NCBI GenBank assembly: GCA_900073065.1
Contig: FJOG01000053.1
Coordinates: forward strand, 20,294 to 80,771
DNA length: 60,478 bases
Source of the DNA: Phialocephala subalpina
Lineage: Eukaryota > Ascomycota > Leotiomycetes > Helotiales > Mollisiaceae
Direction of reading: 5' to 3'
A model generated the notes under the pieces. The model saw only the letters and a list, made by a program, of their open reading frames with translations. It was not told the DNA's origin and did not search any database. The translations under genes and the position numbers were made by a program. Positions 11,102 to 21,434 of the stretch are shown here, in pieces (within the stretch, counting starts at the first letter, position 1; each line of letters opens with the position of its first letter).

Positions 11102-11348
11102 TATATAGCCAGAAGAATCGTGATCCAGCTCTCATCAACAGAGGGGGTAGGTAGCAGACGATGCCCATCGCCAGGAGCGACAGAACAAGAATGACAATGG
11201 TGTTCAGTACGAACTTCTCGCCTGGCGTCATGACATACGGAGAGAATGTTACTTCGTACTGGTAATGAAGGAGTCTGATGTGGGCTAGAATTTGACCAAG
11301 AAGAGAGCGATCGCGTGGTGTGGTCGAGGGAGCCTTGTATAACGACAT
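11025..11348 (-). CDS. Small regulatory subunit of serine palmitoyltransferase (ssSPT/Tsc3-like), 107 aa
   Basis: The start is ATG 11348; the frame is open further upstream but without an ATG. Residues 25-90 match the ssSPT family: HIRLLHYQYEVTFSPYVMTPGEKFVLN, then a single long membrane span ending CYLPPLL. The Y-x-V-T-x-x-Y-M-x-P-x-E-x-x-x-x-N pattern is the one seen in human SPTSSA. The protein would sit in the ER membrane, bind the LCB1/LCB2 heterodimer and stimulate condensation of serine with acyl-CoA, the first step of sphingolipid synthesis. A diverged paralogue overlaps its 3' end. Confidence 0.75.
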   Translation of the reverse strand: MSLYKAPSTTPRDRSLLGQILAHIRLLHYQYEVTFSPYVMTPGEKFVLNTIVILVLSLLAMGIVCYLPPLLMRAGSRFFWLYNGRGDELIVNITVSMWNEMAHDRVH

Positions 11349-11462
11349 CTTGTAGAAATAGGTCTGTGGCTGAGAATGCTGGAGGTATGCAACGCGAAAA
11401 GTACCAAATTGTACAGAATTCGAGAAGGACTTGAGAGAAAATGCTCGCGCGAAGTTATACAA

Positions 11463-12281
11463 ACAGCAGAGGGGGGATATTGCGGATTTATCTTGGAATT
11501 CGGATCTGGAATGTGAGCTGATTTAAATCAGGCCTTCCTTGTCCATTCCCAAACTGTTTTGGTGATGTAATTTTTCATCGAGAAGGAAAGCGCATGAGAG
11601 TTCTCCACAAAGGCTTGAGGCCTGACTAAACCTCACCGAATCATCAGCGCACGGTACTGGCTGGTTGCACTTCCCTAAACTGAGAAAGTATAAGCTTGGC
11701 TGCATTTAGAGGTCGGTAGTGAGGTGTTAATGAGCAACGGTGTGAGGCGATTCGGAAATTTCGGGAGCCTGTGAGCGGATCGTCCCATCGCGATGGAAAT
11801 TTTTGTCGGAGACAACTCCTGGGAATCTCGGCATCTTGGGAGGGATGGCTTGACAAAGATTGTACCAGCTGTACATAGCGATTGAGTTGGTAGGGTGGTA
11901 TGACTTCATGAGCTTGATGCATCATTGCGGGTGGTGAGTTGTCTGTGGGTGGGCGTGTCGAGGATGTGGTGTTTGAAGAAGGTTGGACGATCGCGAAACT
12001 TTCTTGGCGATGAGACGCAGATGCGTCGGAGATGAGAATTCCAGCCTCATGAGAATCTCTCGGGTGGCGGAGCGGAGTAAAGTCCGCGCGCAGCGGAAGC
12101 TCTTGGCACTGAGCAAGCTCACGCTTACCCCTGTAATTGATATCACGTCGCGTCCACGAAATCAACCCGGCATGACGCGACAAAGTTCAATGTCCCAGAC
12201 CGTGCAGATGTTTGACAAATACACCATTGTTTACTCTCGACGCTGACCTTCTACCATCCTTTCTCCTCTGCCATCTTCATC
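11463..12281. other. Intergenic between ssSPT-like gene and POL3
   Basis: Two minus-strand frames (11644-12183 and 11727-11909) are open but lack an ATG at the 5' end or any recognisable domain. I treat this as the divergent promoter region of POL3 and the ssSPT gene. Confidence 0.45.
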
Positions 12282-15200
12282 ATGGCGCCTGCACGAGTAC
12301 CAGCGAAACGAATCCTTGGTGAAGCTACGAACAGGAGAAACATCCCCTCCTCTCCTGCATCTGCGAAGAAACGCAAACTCGAGCCAACATCATCACCAGC
12401 TCCACGATTTAAGAGCTCCCAGAATGGCCCGAAAGGAAAGGTGGGCTCTATTCAGCCCTCCCACTTCGAGAGCGAGGTGCTGGAGAAGATGACGCAGGAC
12501 ATGGCTGGTTTGAAGAAGAACAATTCGGAAAAGGATCAGGAATGGGCACGACCGGGGTTGGGAGACTTCGACGCGCAGAAAGACAATTTATGCTTCCAGC
12601 AGATTGAATGCGAGGAGGGAACATTTGAAGATGGCAAAGCTTGTATCAAACTCTTTGGTGTCACTGAGGCAAGTGGTGGCCTTCCAACACTTCGCCCCCT
12701 ACTGACAATTGTCTCAAGACTGGCCACTCTGTTATGCTTCACGTAACAGGTTTCCTCCACTATCTTTATATCGCTGCTCCGATATCCTTCACCCCACACG
12801 ACTGTGAAGGCTTCAAGGCATACCTCGAAACTTCGATTGCCATGCACCAACCTGTCATACATTCCGTCGGATTGGTTATGCGAGAGAACTTGTACGGCTT
12901 CTCAGGCAATCAACAAAATCCATACATCAAGATTACAGTGACGGACCCGAAGCACATCAACAAAGTCAGAAGCAGTCTCGAGACCGGAAACCTCAATTGG
13001 AAAGGAATGTGGAAAAGTGCAGATGGAATCTTGACATTCGATAGTATCCAATATGTCTTGCGATTCATGATCGATTGCCACGTAGGCTACTCCCTTGGTT
13101 CCTGGGTACATATACTGATTAGGAGCAGATTGCGGGCATGTCTTGGGTCGAGGCTCCAGCTAAAGATTACCGCATGGTCCCGCAGAACCAACGACACTCA
13201 AATTGTCAAATCGAAGCCTCCATATCATATCGAGACCTAATCGCACACAAACCAGAAGGAGAATGGGCAAAGATGGCACCGCTCCGGATATTGTCCTTCG
13301 ATATTGAATGCGCTGGACGTAAGGGTATCTTCCCAGAGGCAATTCACGATCCTGTCATCCAAATTGCAAATATTGTCACTCGATACGGAGAGAAGAAGCC
13401 CTTCGTCCGTAACGTCTTTTGTCTTGACACCACCAGCACGATCGTCAACACACAAATCTTCGAATACGAGAGGGAAGAGAAGATGTTGATGGAATGGCGA
13501 GACTTCTTGGAGAAAGTTGATCCCGACATCATCATCGGCTACAACATATCCAATTTTGATTTCCCATACCTTCTAGATCGCGCGAAGCATCTAAAAGTTG
13601 CTGGCTTTGATAAATGGACAAGATTGCACAATGTCAGATCTGTATCCAAGGACACGAACTTCTCGAGCAAGCAGATGGGCAATCGTGACAGCAAGACTAC
13701 TACTACGAACGGACGACTGCAACTGGATCTGTTACAGTTGGTCCAGCGAGATCATCAACTCCGAAGTTATACTCTCAACTCGGTGTGTGCACAATTCTTG
13801 GGCGAGCAGAAGGAAGATGTGCATCATACTATGATTACCGAACTTTTCAACGGAACACCAGAGTCGAGACGAAGATTAGCAGTCTACTGTTTGAAGGATG
13901 CCTACCTACCCCAACGATTGATGGACAAACTATCCTGTCTCGAGAACTACACCGAGATGGCCAGAGTCACAGGTGTGCCATTCAACTATCTCTTGTCCCG
14001 TGGTCAACAAGTCAAGTTCGTCAGTCAACTGTTCCGAAAAGCCTTGGAGCAGAAGCTTGTTGTACCAAATATGCGGACCGATGCATCCGATGAGCAGTAT
14101 GAAGGTGCTACTGTCATCGAGCCTGCGAGAGGTTATTATGATGTTCCCATTGCCACTCTGGATTTCGCTTCACTGTACCCCAGTATTATTCAAGCGCACA
14201 ATCTTTGTTACACAACGCTCTTGAACAAGGCTGCGGTCGAGAAGCTGAATCTGGTGAAGGATGAAGACTACATTGTCACCCCAACTGGTGACATGTTCTG
14301 CACAACGAAGCAGAGAAAGGGATTGTTGGCCCACATTCTGGAGGAGTTGCTCACTGCCCGAAAACAGGCTAAGCGAGAACTCGCAGTCGAGACCGATCCC
14401 TTCAAGAAAGCTGTGCTGAATGGTCGTCAATTGGCCTTGAAGATCAGCGCCAACAGTGTCTACGGTCTTACTGGTGCCACTGTCGGCAAACTTCCCTGTC
14501 TCCAGATCGCTAGTAGCACGACAAGTTATGGTCGTCAGATGATTGAGAAGACGAAAGCGGAAGTTGAGGCAAAGTACACCATCGCCAACGGATACACCCA
14601 CAATGCCCAAGTCATATATGGTGATACCGATTCCGTCATGGTCAAATTTGGTGTGAAGGACTTAGCGGCCGCAATGAAGCTGGGTGAGGAGGCAGCACAA
14701 TATGTCTCATCGAAGTTCATCAAACCTATCAAGCTTGAATTCGAGAAAGTCTACTTCCCATATCTGCTGATCAACAAGAAGCGTTATGCTGGTCTGTATT
14801 GGACGAATCCAGACAAGTACGACAAGATGGACACGAAGGGTATTGAGACAGTCCGAAGAGACAACTGTCGGTTGGTCCAGAACGTCATTGAGACAGTCTT
14901 GCGCATGATCTTGATAGACCAGGATGTCCAAGGCGCTCAAGAGTATGTTCTCCCTTGCGATTCAGGAAAGTGAACTAATATCCTACAGCTACGTGAAAGA
15001 TACCATCTCGGATTTGCTGCAAAACAAAATCGACATGTCCAAGCTTGTAATCACCAAAGCTCTCGCAAAAGCCGACTATACCGCCAAGCAAGCACACGTC
15101 GAACTCGCAGAACGCATGAAGAAGCGAGACGCAGGTTCAGCACCCACACTCGGAGACCGAGTCGCCTACGTGATCATCAAAGGTTCCGCCGGCGCCAAGA

Positions 15201-15727
15201 ACTTCGAACGATCCGAAGACCCAATCTTCGTCCTCGAGAACAACATCCCTATCGACACAAAATACTACCTCGACAACCAACTCGCCAAACCCCTCGGCAG
15301 AATCTTCGAGCCTATCCTCGGTGAAACAAAAGCCAACTCCCTACTAGCAGGTGATCATACACGCTCCATCTCCGTCGCTGCCCCTTCAATTGGTGGGCTC
15401 ATGAAATTCGCCAAGAAGACATTCACTTGCATGGGCTGCAAGAAGCCCTTAGTAGGAAAAGCCGAAGCCGAAGGAGCAGTATGTTCAGACTGCGCTCCTA
15501 GGATAGGAGAACTTTATCAAAGGACATTGGGTAAAGTCAGTGATCTAGAAGTAAGGTTCAGTAGGCTTTGGACGCAGTGTCAGAGGTGTCAGGGAAGTAT
15601 GCATTGTGAGGTTATTTGCTCAAGCAAGGATTGTCCGATCTTTTATATGAGGATGAAGGCCAAGAAGGATGTGGAGGATGCGGGGAAGGAGTTGAGTCGG
15701 TTTGATAGGGATGCTGCTGCTTGGTAA
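12282..15727 (+). CDS. POL3: DNA polymerase delta catalytic subunit
   Basis: Four exons: 12282-12668, 12719-13081, 13129-14942 and 14989-15727, giving 1100 aa, the usual length. Family-B order is complete: 3'-5' exonuclease motifs SFDIEC (Asp308/Glu310), NISNFDFPY and YCLKDAYLP; polymerase motif [11 protein letters not shown] (Asp595), motif [13 protein letters not shown] and motif C YGDTDS (Asp749/Asp751). The C-terminal CysA zinc site (CMGCKK...CSDC) and the CysB iron-sulphur site (CQRCQ...CSSKDCP) that binds Pol31 are intact. It synthesises the lagging strand in the nucleus with PCNA. Intron 1 (12669-12718) begins GCAAGT instead of GT: only the GC donor keeps [13 protein letters not shown] in phase. 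Confidence 0.97.
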
Positions 15728-16069
15728 AGTGAGTAAAGAGAGCATGAGATTATTTGATGCGTGGATCCGTGATGAGGCACCAGATATGGCAGTAGGTGTT
15801 TTCGGCGTTCGGGATGGGATGGATGCACTTGCACGGGAACATATCTATGATGTACAAGTATAGGTACCAATAATGGCATGAGTTTATACTTCAGGTGGTC
15901 GTGGATTGGAAGTCCTGGTCTTTCCTCACCTTTATCCGCGATAGAAGACCTCATGATCACCAATCCCCGCAGCCACTGGCGACACTCCAGTAAAGATTTC
16001 AGAAATTAGAAATGCTCGACTCACGCAACGGGAATACTATACCTGAGTGGTGTGCCGGCCTAGCATCGG

Positions 16070-16800
16070 GGCTATGATGTCTTGGAAACTGGTGCAGCGT
16101 CGCCACTTGTGGCTGTTCCGATGACCACGAGACGTGCTGTGGCTTCGATTGATCTCGAATTGATCTTCGGATGCTTTTGCATATACTCTTTGGTTTTCTT
16201 GCATCTCTTTGGTTTTCGGGTGTCTGTTTTGGTTGCGATGATTGAAAGTGGTGGATCTAGCGTGCGATGGGTGGATGTCGAGGAGACCTAACATCGGCAG
16301 CAGCCAAGCCATCACTGACCTGCGACTATGAAGAGGCCGTTCAAGAGAATGGCAGTAATGAGCGACGCATCTGCCTATGCGTTCATACACCATTTGTCTT
16401 GTATCTTCAGCAAAAGGGCCACAGCATCTCTGGCGTTAGAGATCATAGTGGCGATGTGTGCCCTTCCAGCGAAGACCCGACGCGTAAGAGCTCAACAAAA
16501 ACAAAGGTGTAAGTCATGAAACTGATAGCCACGCATCAAGTGTACCCGGGCTACGTGTCTTCCCTGGAATTTTGGTTGCCAGCATACGGTGCCTCTGCTG
16601 TTGGCTGCTCAGGCATATTGGCAATATCTTCAACTTTGGCCAGAATTCGACGCACCGTAAAGCTGCGCAGAAAGCGGTGGAGACTGCCAGCTCTGAGCGC
16701 GACCTTCTGATCCACTCAGGAAACCCTTTCTGCCATGAGATTTTGGGTTTCTTCTTTCGGTGGCGATGTGAAGCTTGCCTCGTGGTCATGGGTGACGATC
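16070..16800 (-). pseudogene. Possible decayed minus-strand gene
   Basis: Three minus-strand segments in shifting frames look coding but cannot be joined into one clean frame. These are about 16700-16560 (LHRFLRSFTVRRILAKVEDI), 16460-16330 (MISNARDAVALLLKIQDKW, then TAG, then ADASLITAILLNGLF) and 16250-16080 (SIEATARLVVIGTATSGDAA). The TAG could derive from CAG by one C-to-T change. No domain is recognised. A gene with unplaced introns is the alternative. Confidence 0.3.
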
Positions 16801-17397
16801 AAGCCTTAGGGGGTCAACAAATCCACAAAAATCGATACGAGAGGTTTTGTAGTTCTGTTTCAAGCCTTCTCATTGTTCATAAATGAATATTTGGTTTTAT
16901 AAACTCGATCGGGACCTTTGTGTGTGGAGATCTTGTGGTCCTCTATAGTGGTTGGCGGGCTACAGTCCCGACTTGGTACAGGCAAGCAGCTGAATCTCTG
17001 TAGTCCATGGCTCACAGGCTATTCAAACATCTTTTCATCGCAGAATAAACATTCTCGATGGTTCGATCATGGAATGTCTTCCTAGTATACCACCTTCGAT
17101 ACTAGTCCTCGGGCATGCGTATACAACATGCTTGAGATCTCCCCACTAGCAATGGAACATTGCCATCTAGCCTGTGGAACATCATGGATGCAAGTCATGT
17201 CATCCAGCGACCGTCCAAACTTGTAAAAAGTCCGAACTCTCCAACATCCGAAAAGCCTCGGGTGCCGCTATTCACACCATAATATGTCGCACTACGATTT
17301 GTGCAAGTTGTCCTTGCACCTTCCAGTGGGGTGTCGAGGTGTCGGTAATTGCAGCTCACAGGTGATGCGTGCAAGTACCCCCAGCTGTTGCTGCTTG

Positions 17398-17413
17398 CAT
17401 AGATCTAAATAAG
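17398..17413 (+). promoter_or_regulatory. Upstream tRNA element (CATAGATCTAAATAAG)
   Basis: A variant (two differences) of a 16-bp box, TATAGATTTAAATAAG, that precedes all five tRNA genes here. It ends 27 bp before the tRNA. Position and AT-rich core suggest a TATA-like TFIIIB site. Confidence 0.6.
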
Positions 17414-17440
17414 CAAAATGTCCTCCAACAACTACACAAA

Positions 17441-17525
17441 GGCATTATAGCTTAGTCGGAAGAGCACGGCCCTCCAAATGCTGGAGAAGATCTCGTGGCT
17501 ATGGGTTCGAGCCCCGTTGATGCCA
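17441..17525 (+). tRNA. tRNA gene, anticodon probably CCA (Trp), intron likely
   Basis: The acceptor strands GGCATTA and TGATGCC pair (17441-17447 and 17518-17524, discriminator A). The A box TAGCTTAGTCGG is a perfect consensus match. The T arm is ATGGG-TTCGAGC-CCCGT. After the D arm comes CGGCC-CTCCAA, the exact Trp anticodon loop sequence with U33 and CCA, followed by extra bases containing a CTCCA/TGGAG hairpin, consistent with an intron after position 37. I could not find a fully complementary 3' anticodon strand, so identity is tentative. A T-run terminator follows at about 17535-17548. Confidence 0.6.
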
Positions 17526-17756
17526 GAATGTAAACTTTTTTTTTTTTTTTGGCAATTTTGGCACTCCCAAAATGCTTGATCGACCTTAGAACTCTTTTTT
17601 TCTGATTCTCTAGCTTCTTTTTGCATTGTGTACAGCTCATTTCGTTTAAGCAGGAAGCAAGCGAGTTGTGTTGAAGAAGCTGCTCTGCCCGGTCCTGCTT
17701 GTCACAGAAGAAACTTGCAGGTGATGCGTGAACTCCGTCCTGGCTACTGTTGTATG

Positions 17757-17772
17757 TATAGATTTAAATAAG
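17757..17772 (+). promoter_or_regulatory. Upstream tRNA element (TATAGATTTAAATAAG)
   Basis: Exact consensus copy of the 16-bp box, ending 26 bp before the tRNA at 17799. Confidence 0.65.
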
Positions 17773-17798
17773 CAAATTGACCTCAACAACCTCAAAAA

Positions 17799-17870
17799 GC
17801 CTTGCTGGCGCAATGGTAGCATGCCGGCGACCGTTGCCGGAGGCTACGGGTTCGAGTCCCGTGCATGGCG
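17799..17870 (+). tRNA. tRNA or tRNA-like gene with atypical anticodon loop
   Basis: Acceptor GCCTTGC pairs with GCATGGC except for one T-T mismatch. The A box is TGGCGCAATGG and the T arm ACGGG-TTCGAGT-CCCGT is perfect. The anticodon stem CCGGC/GCCGG is perfect, but the loop is GACCGTT: position 33 is A rather than U and position 37 is T. Read at the standard place the anticodon would be CCG (Arg), but a loop without U33 is unusual. The gene is intronless, 72 nt, with a T-run terminator at 17882. A diverged tRNA or a tRNA pseudogene are both possible. Confidence 0.55.
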
Positions 17871-18418
17871 ATACAACAATCTTTTTTTGTTTCCTTTTTC
17901 TATTACCGTTGTTTCTTCCGGGCTCTGATGCCCGAATTTTACATCCATTTTCATCTGTCTTCTTTTTGCTGATTTTTCATTGTGCATAGCTCATTTGATT
18001 TGGAATAGCAAGCGAGTGGTGTTGTTGTGGAAGCCGCTGTCTTCATTCCTTCCTCTCGGGGTGGGAGGTGCAAGTGCCTAGCTGAGGACGATGACAAGTG
18101 ACACGAAGAACTCTGGCAAAGGCTCTCGTCCTCTATCATGGTACAACTCACCTTTAAATGGTGACTTAATGTCCTTGCTCTAATGAGTCATCGAGTGGTA
18201 GTCCATTTCGCAATGCCACCAGTACCTGGTATATTCTAACACACCAGCAGCCATGCACTCGTTCTCACAACGAAATATCAATCTCCCAGCATCACTAGAA
18301 CAATAAAGCAGCTTCAGCATCGCTGGTCATCTGTTCTACTTCAAAGTCCAGTACGGCGTCGCAACAATCCATTCAGCCTACACATTTGACGTATCGACGT
18401 CACGTGCCAGACTGCAAT

Positions 18419-19354
18419 ATGGGAATAACCGCCGAAGCCGCCCTCAAGAGCGATCAACGGTTACACCGAATCCGAGAAGACAAACGCCATTTTGACCTCA
18501 GTGTACTGAGATGTTGGCTGGGACTTTCAACTGCTGCAGATGCCTGCTTCTCATCATCTGGACTCAGCTGTGAGAGTGCCAGGTTCCAGGATCCGGTACT
18601 CGTATCTCTGGACACAGAGGGCCAGCTGATCACAGAATTCGGTCTTTCAATTCTCGATACCAGAGATCTCCAGAATCTGGCTGCGACCGATGACCTCGCT
18701 GCTGCAATCTCGAATCACAACTTCATTCTCAGAAAGAGGTGGGGCAGAGACGACAAACACTTCAAATTTGGAACATCGAAATCGCTCGAGCCTCGCTGGA
18801 CCCGATGGGTTCTTGAAAAGGTTCTTCGCACCGGCTCTCTGGATCCAGATTGCGTCGAACCTCGCAACGTGATCCTTGTCGGCCACGCCCTCGCCGGTGA
18901 TCTCCAATTGCTAACTAGGCAACCCAAAGGGAAATTCGACATCCTCGATTTCCCAGATATCCCAATCATCGATACTAGCCATTTCGGACGGACGTTCTTC
19001 GACTTGAGGTCGGATCCCAGCTTAGTAGTACTGGCGAATCGCCTGGGCATCAAAAAGTCCAGCCGGGGTTTCTATAACCACAATGCGGGGAATGATGCAA
19101 ATATGACACTGAAGGTGTTGATCATGTTCGCGGTAAAGAGTTGTGGAGAAGAGGTGACCGACACTCAGAGGGAAAGGATGGAGTTGTTGACCAAGGTGAT
19201 TGAGACATCGAAGCCGGGGCGGTGGGTTGAGGTTTGCTCTGAGGATAGGGATCGATTGAACGAAGAGCACAAAAGGACGAGAGCTGAGGATTGGACAGCG
19301 AATTTCGAGGATTCCTTTGGCTTTTCCAATATGGTTTATGAAGGAGTTATCTAA
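18419..19354 (+). CDS. Gfd2/YDR514C-like DEDDh exonuclease-fold protein, copy 1
   Basis: A single exon of 311 aa starts at ATG 18419 (the frame is open for 11 more codons but without ATG). The RNase H-like 3'-5' exonuclease pattern is complete: SLDTEG (Asp65, Glu67), VGHALAGDLQLL (Asp161) and HNAGNDANMT (His221, Asp226), that is DEDDh. An N-terminal helical segment (about 1-55) and an acidic C-terminal tail flank the domain. Relatives of yeast Gfd2 and YDR514C have this fold; their substrates are poorly known. A paralogue with the same motifs lies 2.1 kb downstream, each about 0.5 kb after a tRNA gene. Confidence 0.75.
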   Translation: MGITAEAALKSDQRLHRIREDKRHFDLSVLRCWLGLSTAADACFSSSGLSCESARFQDPVLVSLDTEGQLITEFGLSILDTRDLQNLAATDDLAAAISNHNFILRKRWGRDDKHFKFGTSKSLEPRWTRWVLEKVLRTGSLDPDCVEPRNVILVGHALAGDLQLLTRQPKGKFDILDFPDIPIIDTSHFGRTFFDLRSDPSLVVLANRLGIKKSSRGFYNHNAGNDANMTLKVLIMFAVKSCGEEVTDTQRERMELLTKVIETSKPGRWVEVCSEDRDRLNEEHKRTRAEDWTANFEDSFGFSNMVYEGVI

Positions 19355-20796
19355 TGCTAGAACTATAATGACAAAGAATATTGTTTTAGGTGGTCTGCAT
19401 TGTGACCAAGCCGCATGCGGATGCTCCCCGACTTCCCTAAGTGAATGTACTCTCTAAAAAAAAATTCTGTGTGGGAGTTCATGAGCAATATGGGTGCGAT
19501 TTATGTTCATGTTAAATAAAGGCTGGCGAGTGCTTACGAGCCTACCATCGCTAGTCTGTGCGCTCAGGCTGCTTTTCAGGCTTTCGACTCGGGTGGAAAA
19601 CCAAAGTCTCCTTTTCCACTTTCAAAGTTCTCTATAACTATTTAATAGTATGAGCTTTAATTCAAGAGAATACTTTGAAAGAAGCTAAAGTGTATTTGCA
19701 GCTACAATTAATAAATCCGGCAAAGAGTTCAAAAAGTCGAAATTTTGTTATAGGGGTCGTGAGTAAGCAAAAGGCCCTAATCGCACAAACTAGCGATAGT
19801 AGGCTCGTTACGTCTTCAATGCATGCTCCAGGGGCTCGCTTCACTATTTCTCGGCATTACAGCCCCTACTGTAATCCGGCGGAAACCTAGCGCTCAAGGC
19901 CCCATAACACTCTTTGACTCCCAACTATCCTCCGTTCTTTTAAAATTTCCATTATGCTCGGAATTGGGAGCTCGCGTACACATTCTGGCGGCGTCACACT
20001 GTTATTAAAGTCGCGTCCTTGAGCCATCATTTCATCACAGACCTTGATGTGAAGGTATTCGATTGAATCGCTATTACGAAAAGGCTACATGAAATGATTT
20101 CTTTTGCTTAGATTCGTTGGATTTCCTTTCTATCTAGCTTAGATTATTTTGCTGCGCTGCATTCTGAACCTGTGTGGTCATGCTGGGAAGCTTCCACGAA
20201 GGAACCTAATTTTGTCAAGGATATTTCACGTTACCCAGGATCATGAATACGCCTTTGAAGCTGTATGTGTCCGTGTGCGAGGCTGAGCGCAAGTACTATA
20301 GTCTTGAAAAATGCCCAATGTGAGTTGAGCAGCTCTCTGCACTACTGCAGGTGCTCCAGTCTCTCTGAGTGCCAGATTCACATGTCTCTCTTAGTCACGA
20401 AAGGTATCCCCTTCATGAGATGCAATATCTTGCTTCCTTCTTGACCTCACATCCTATACTCTTGCGACCTTCCTGTGAATGATGCACGGTGGTTTGGCTT
20501 GGTTGAGAGGAGGCTGCCGGTTCCTGCGTCTGCACTAAGCTGCAGCGAGGACAGCACTGCAACAAGGAAGTCAAGACGCGCGCGCGTGTTTGCCAGGAAA
20601 CGGACATTCTTGACATGAAGTATCACTCGCACAACAGACAAGGTCTTTATTCGAGTGTGAGCTGTGAAGTTTTTCTCTAAGGCTACAGCGTTGGGTAAGG
20701 GTCGGGCTTGGCTCTCTCTCGCCGATGTGGTCAACGTAGGTGTTCCTGCCGTTGTTGGACAGTCTACACCACGTACCCGCCAAACGAAACTACCTG
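19355..20796. other. Intergenic; no supported gene
   Basis: Short frames only. The part at 19620-19800 is AT-richer and stop-rich. Nothing here can be assigned to a family. Confidence 0.5.
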
Positions 20797-20812
20797 TATA
20801 GATTTAAATAAG
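20797..20812 (+). promoter_or_regulatory. Upstream tRNA element (TATAGATTTAAATAAG)
   Basis: Exact consensus copy of the 16-bp box, ending 26 bp before the tRNA at 20839. Confidence 0.65.
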
Positions 20813-20838
20813 CAGATTTTCTTCACAATAAAATCAAA

Positions 20839-20922
20839 GCCACGGTGGTCCAGTTAGTTAGGATGCCGTCCCTGGTAAATACCAGATCGTCGGATGCCCG
20901 GGTGCAAGTCCCGGCCGTGGCA
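20839..20922 (+). tRNA. tRNA or tRNA-like gene, anticodon unclear, intron likely
   Basis: Acceptor GCCACGG/CCGTGGC pairs perfectly, the D arm GTCC/GGAT pairs and the T arm CCGGG-TGCAAGT-CCCGG pairs. Between the D and T arms lie 32 bases with a perfect CTGGTA-AA-TACCAG hairpin, which is probably an intron or an altered anticodon arm. The best outer stem is CCGTC/GTCGG with one mismatch, putting TGG (Pro) at positions 34-36 but C at position 33. A T-run follows at about 20929. A tRNAscan-type covariance score is needed to settle identity. Confidence 0.5.
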
Positions 20923-21434
20923 CCCATACTTTTTGCCTTCATTGTTTTCTTCTATCTAGTATATACTCATCGTCCTTTGGTTTTTTTTTGAGGCATCACA
21001 TCGTGGATTCTTTTCGGTTGCATTAGAATTACAAGCGAAGGAAAGCAAGGAAGGGACTGGTGATGTGAACCTTGCTGCTCTTCGAGGTCCTTCCTGCCAG
21101 TTCAGGTTGAAGCACGTGCCAAGACTTCATCTCACCTTCATCTGTAATCACAACGCATGGAACAGCAACAGCGAATCTTTGACACCTAGAAGCAAGCACA
21201 ATCATGGACTTGCGGGGCTAAGGTGAATTTGTTATTCTTGGCTGGCTAGCAATCATGGGGCATGGAAGCTAGTAGGCCTAGCTCAGTCCATTTTACAACG
21301 ACGGACATATAAGGCTCCACGCCCTTCCACGCAAGTTCCCTCCGCCAAATATAGAATATCAATTGACCATCAAAACTTGGGAATTGGTCAATATCGGACA
21401 CCATTTCAACATTTCATTTGGACATACAAAAACC

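Noticed and set aside
11644..12183. 179-codon minus-strand frame upstream of POL3
   Set aside because: It begins at TTG, has no recognisable domain and overlaps another equally open frame, so it is probably promoter or leader sequence.
12672..12680. GT donor inside POL3 intron 1
   Set aside because: Using this GT shifts the frame and destroys the conserved TGHSVMLHV block; the GC donor at 12669 keeps it.
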